This document shows positions 61,750 to 64,000 of a stretch of 64,000 nucleotides of DNA, in pieces (positions within the stretch are counted from its first letter, which is position 1; every line of letters begins with the position of its first letter). The notes beneath the pieces were generated by a model, which saw only the letters and a program-made list of their open reading frames with translations, was not told where the DNA came from and made no database searches. The DNA comes from DAISJI01 sp964559835 (GTDB lineage Bacteria; Acidobacteriota; Terriglobia; Terriglobales; Acidobacteriaceae), in NCBI GenBank assembly GCA_964559835.1, contig CAZLJE010000005.1, forward strand, positions 1 through 64,000, written 5' to 3'. Made by a program: the position numbers and the translations under genes.

Positions 61750-63641
61750 ATTGCTCCCTGGCAGGCGGCCAGGTTGGCGAGCATGCGCATGCTTGATGGC
61801 GCTGCCCTGTCGGACTCGGCGAACACCTGGGTAACGAGTTGGTTGTTGAATCGCGATGCGGTGAAGTCGGTGATCTGGCCTGAAATAATGGCGCTGTAGA
61901 TCTCACCAATGCCGAACTCCAGGTTGCGCTCGCAACGGAAGCCGAGGCGCGTGTGGATCTTGTCGAAAGACGCGCGGTAGTTGCGCTTGTCCCCGTTTTC
62001 CACGTGCTCCACCTGCACGGAAGGCGCGATCGCGCCGATTTTCCGCGACACCTCCGACAAGCGCAGGTTCAGGCGGTAATCACCCACATTGAAGATCTCG
62101 CCGGAAACGTCTTCCGGGGCTGCTTCCAACGCTGTGACGAAGGCTCGGGCCGCATCGTAGACGTGCAGGAAGGGACGCCACTGCTCGCCGTTGAAGATGG
62201 TGATCTTTCCTAGCGCCGCGGCGCGTGCCGTCAGCAGATTCACCACCAAATCGAAGCGCGGGCGCGCCGAAAGTCCGAACAGCGTGCCCAGTCGCAAGAT
62301 GGCGGGATGGAAATCGGCAGACGCCGCTTCCAACAGCAGTTGCTCGGAGGCCACCTTGGTCTCAGCGTAGATCGAGATGGGGGCCGGTGCGGTGAGTTCA
62401 TCGACCAGGTAATCGGAGGCGCCGTAGATGCTGCACGTGGAGGCGAACACCAGCCTGCTGACCCCGTATCCCTTGCTGATATCAATCAGCATGCGCGTGG
62501 CGGCGCGGTTCACTTCCAAGGACAGCTGTTTGTTGACCGCACAGGCGGGATCGCCGACGATCGCGGCCAGGTCAATGACCGCGTCGGTCTGCTTGATGGC
62601 AGCGACGACCGCCTGGATATCACGCACATCACCGGCCATAAGCTCGAAATTCGGGTTGTGGGCGACAGCATCCAGTGACTCGCGGCCGAAAAGGAACCGG
62701 TCCAGCACGCGGACCCTGTAGCCGCGCGCCAGCAGCAGGGATACCAGCATAGAACCGAGATAACCCGCACCCCCCAGGACCAACACTCGTTCTACGCGAG
62801 TGGATACCCGCCGCCGCGGGGAGAAGGATACATCCCCGCGCACGACATCTGCCGCCGAAGGCAGCATCCGGGCTTCGATGCCGTAGTGGCTCGCGACCGC
62901 TACGACATCGCCAATACAGTCCAGCCCGGCTTCCGCGATCATGACCAGGTCGGCTTTGCGTGCTCGCAGCAGGGGGCTCAGCAATTTCGGCTCGCCCAGC
63001 ACCGTACGCCCAAAGATCCGCATCCCGCGCAACCCGTTTCCATCGCCCGGCACCAGCAGGCCCACAACATCGAGGTTCGGGTGCGCCGATACCTGGCGGA
63101 GCGCAGCGGTCAATGCCTTCTCCCCAGCCACCAGCAACACGCGTGTCCCCTCGCCGGTGGCAAACAGTGACTCCTCTGTCGCCAACCGACGCAGAGCTCG
63201 CACACTGCTCGCCAACGCGAGGAAAATAACCGCGTCCATGACGATGACGCTGATCGGGTTGGCAAGCAGCGCAACATGGTGCAGACCAACGGTAAGGCGC
63301 AGCACAAGCAACACAAGCGTGCTCAACAGCGCACTGCAGATCAACTGCAGGGCATCGCCAAACGAGAAGTACCTCCAGGCAATCTGGTACGCACCCAAGC
63401 TCCACATGAGGCCGGTACGAAGCAGCGGCAGGACCAACATCCATATGTACATGACCCGGCGATCGGCGGCGGGGACCGCGGCGTCGAATCGCAGTTGATA
63501 CGCCAGAAGCAGAGAGATCGCCGTCAGCAGGGCATCTATGGCAACCTGATTCCATTTGCTGAAGAAAGCTGGTGGAAGCTTGGTCTGAATGAACAACGCG
63601 GGTTTAAGCAACCATTGGCGAAGAGCGGCGGGCATTGTCAT
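61746..63641 (-). CDS. Membrane-anchored SDR: WbpM-like N-terminus with a different epimerase domain
   Basis: A 631-aa protein. Residues 30-150 hold about four membrane segments like those of WbpM/FlaA1-type dehydratases (AIDALLTAISLLLAYQLRFD), and 160-270 a CoA-binding-like Rossmann domain (VLLVAGEKALTAALRQV). The C-terminal extended SDR starts at GGAGYLG (290-296) and has the Y425-x3-K429 pair in YAETK. WbpM proteins carry a GSIGSEL-type nucleotide motif and a large dehydratase domain; this SDR is of another branch, with GDPACAVNKQLSLEVN and FASTCSIYGAS. It may be a 4-epimerase, dehydratase or reductase for the aminotransferase encoded downstream. ATG 63641 is taken for lack of a better ribosome site. 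Confidence 0.8.
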   Translation of the reverse strand: MTMPAALRQWLLKPALFIQTKLPPAFFSKWNQVAIDALLTAISLLLAYQLRFDAAVPAADRRVMYIWMLVLPLLRTGLMWSLGAYQIAWRYFSFGDALQLICSALLSTLVLLVLRLTVGLHHVALLANPISVIVMDAVIFLALASSVRALRRLATEESLFATGEGTRVLLVAGEKALTAALRQVSAHPNLDVVGLLVPGDGNGLRGMRIFGRTVLGEPKLLSPLLRARKADLVMIAEAGLDCIGDVVAVASHYGIEARMLPSAADVVRGDVSFSPRRRVSTRVERVLVLGGAGYLGSMLVSLLLARGYRVRVLDRFLFGRESLDAVAHNPNFELMAGDVRDIQAVVAAIKQTDAVIDLAAIVGDPACAVNKQLSLEVNRAATRMLIDISKGYGVSRLVFASTCSIYGASDYLVDELTAPAPISIYAETKVASEQLLLEAASADFHPAILRLGTLFGLSARPRFDLVVNLLTARAAALGKITIFNGEQWRPFLHVYDAARAFVTALEAAPEDVSGEIFNVGDYRLNLRLSEVSRKIGAIAPSVQVEHVENGDKRNYRASFDKIHTRLGFRCERNLEFGIGEIYSAIISGQITDFTASRFNNQLVTQVFAESDRAAPSSMRMLANLAACQGAI

Positions 63642-63731
63642 ACGGATTCCGGAGAGCCGACACAGCAATTGATGACAGGAGCAGAATGAAACAGCAAACT
63701 TGTGGGTTGCGGGCCAGGACTCGAGTGCCCC

Positions 63732-64000
63732 TCATGCCGCCAGGCGTAAGGAGGAGCCGGCGGATTTCTGGATGACGAACGTTGCATCGGATCGGTCGCG
63801 AATTCCGGCCATTCGCATGACGACCGGAACCTCGCATTTCTCAACGCCCGAAGATACGATGGCGCACCCGCCGATCGAACCAATCAGATCCCGGAGTTGG
63901 TCACAATCGTAGTACGACACCACGGGAGCGCCAATGTTGTTCCAGTATCCAAAGATCCCCACTCGTTCCGAGGTAAAGCGAGTGATGGCGACCTTCAGAT
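63732..64000 (-). CDS. Unrecognised protein, C-terminal 89 codons (start outside window)
   Basis: The frame is open from the window edge to TGA at 63732. The visible C-terminus includes LKVAITRFTSERVGIFGYWNN (shown only as landmarks), APVVSYYDCDQLRDLIGSIGG, a Cys-containing EKCEVPVVMRM strand and QKSAGSSLRLAA. I do not recognise a family. No membrane segment is visible. It is the next gene upstream of the locus C SDR with a gap of about 90 bp, so it may be part of the same unit. Confidence 0.6.
   Translation of the reverse strand, partial: LKVAITRFTSERVGIFGYWNNIGAPVVSYYDCDQLRDLIGSIGGCAIVSSGVEKCEVPVVMRMAGIRDRSDATFVIQKSAGSSLRLAA

Overview
The window looks like the exopolysaccharide (EPS) region of a high-GC Gram-negative bacterium, most likely a member of the Acidobacteriota. 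The grounds are secreted ASH/'choice-of-anchor D' plus Ig-like proteins, right-handed beta-helix proteins, an exosortase with a C-terminal sorting substrate, a UpxY-type NusG paralog, and several Wzx/Wzy/Wzc-type polysaccharide systems side by side. The taxonomic call is inference; no rRNA or other marker gene is present.

Layout. (1) Position 1-3000, plus strand: the 3' end of a tRNA-Val and two secreted proteins. (2) Locus A, 3.1-24.5 kb, minus strand: one long operon headed by a UpxY/NusG-like antiterminator. It holds glycosyltransferases, an SDR, a flippase, a second flippase fused to a kinase-like domain, a polymerase, GDP-mannose 3,5-epimerase, a WcaJ-type initiating transferase, GumC- and Wza-type export proteins and a BY-kinase-like protein that has lost its catalytic motifs. 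(3) 24.5-25.3 kb: a divergent non-coding region with short repeats and a TonB remnant. (4) 25.3-27.7 kb, plus strand: UDP-GlcNAc 2-epimerase and a DegT aminotransferase. (5) Locus B, 42.9-27.8 kb, minus strand: a Wza-like protein, then an acyl-carrier-protein pathway (GNAT, AsnB, ACP, NadE-like, acyl-AMP ligase, aldo/keto reductase, second ACP, luciferase-like monooxygenase, amino-acid adenylating enzyme, formyltransferase, flavin reductase), then an exosortase, a 79-aa sorting substrate and YvcK. (6) 43.0-47.2 kb: three related beta-helix units, one of them decayed. (7) Locus C, 64-47 kb, minus strand: a second complete EPS system (sugar transferase, GT2, Wzc with Tyr-rich tail, Gfo/Idh-acetyltransferase fusion, second AsnB, CE4-like protein, Wzx, Wzy, GT4).

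How the parts may work together. The epimerase, one DegT aminotransferase and the dehydrogenase-acetyltransferase fusion match the WbpI/WbpE/WbpB-WbpD steps to a diacetamido-uronic acid; the UDP-GlcNAc 6-dehydrogenase is not in the window. The GDP-mannose 3,5-epimerase points to L-galactose in polymer A. The most unusual part is locus B. Its two adenylating enzymes, two carrier proteins, flavin monooxygenase with reductase, formyltransferase and two ammonia-handling enzymes look like a small biosynthetic pathway for a carrier-bound, hydroxylated and possibly N-formylated amino acid or amide. It sits in the same operon as an exosortase with one dedicated substrate. The product and its acceptor cannot be read from sequence alone.
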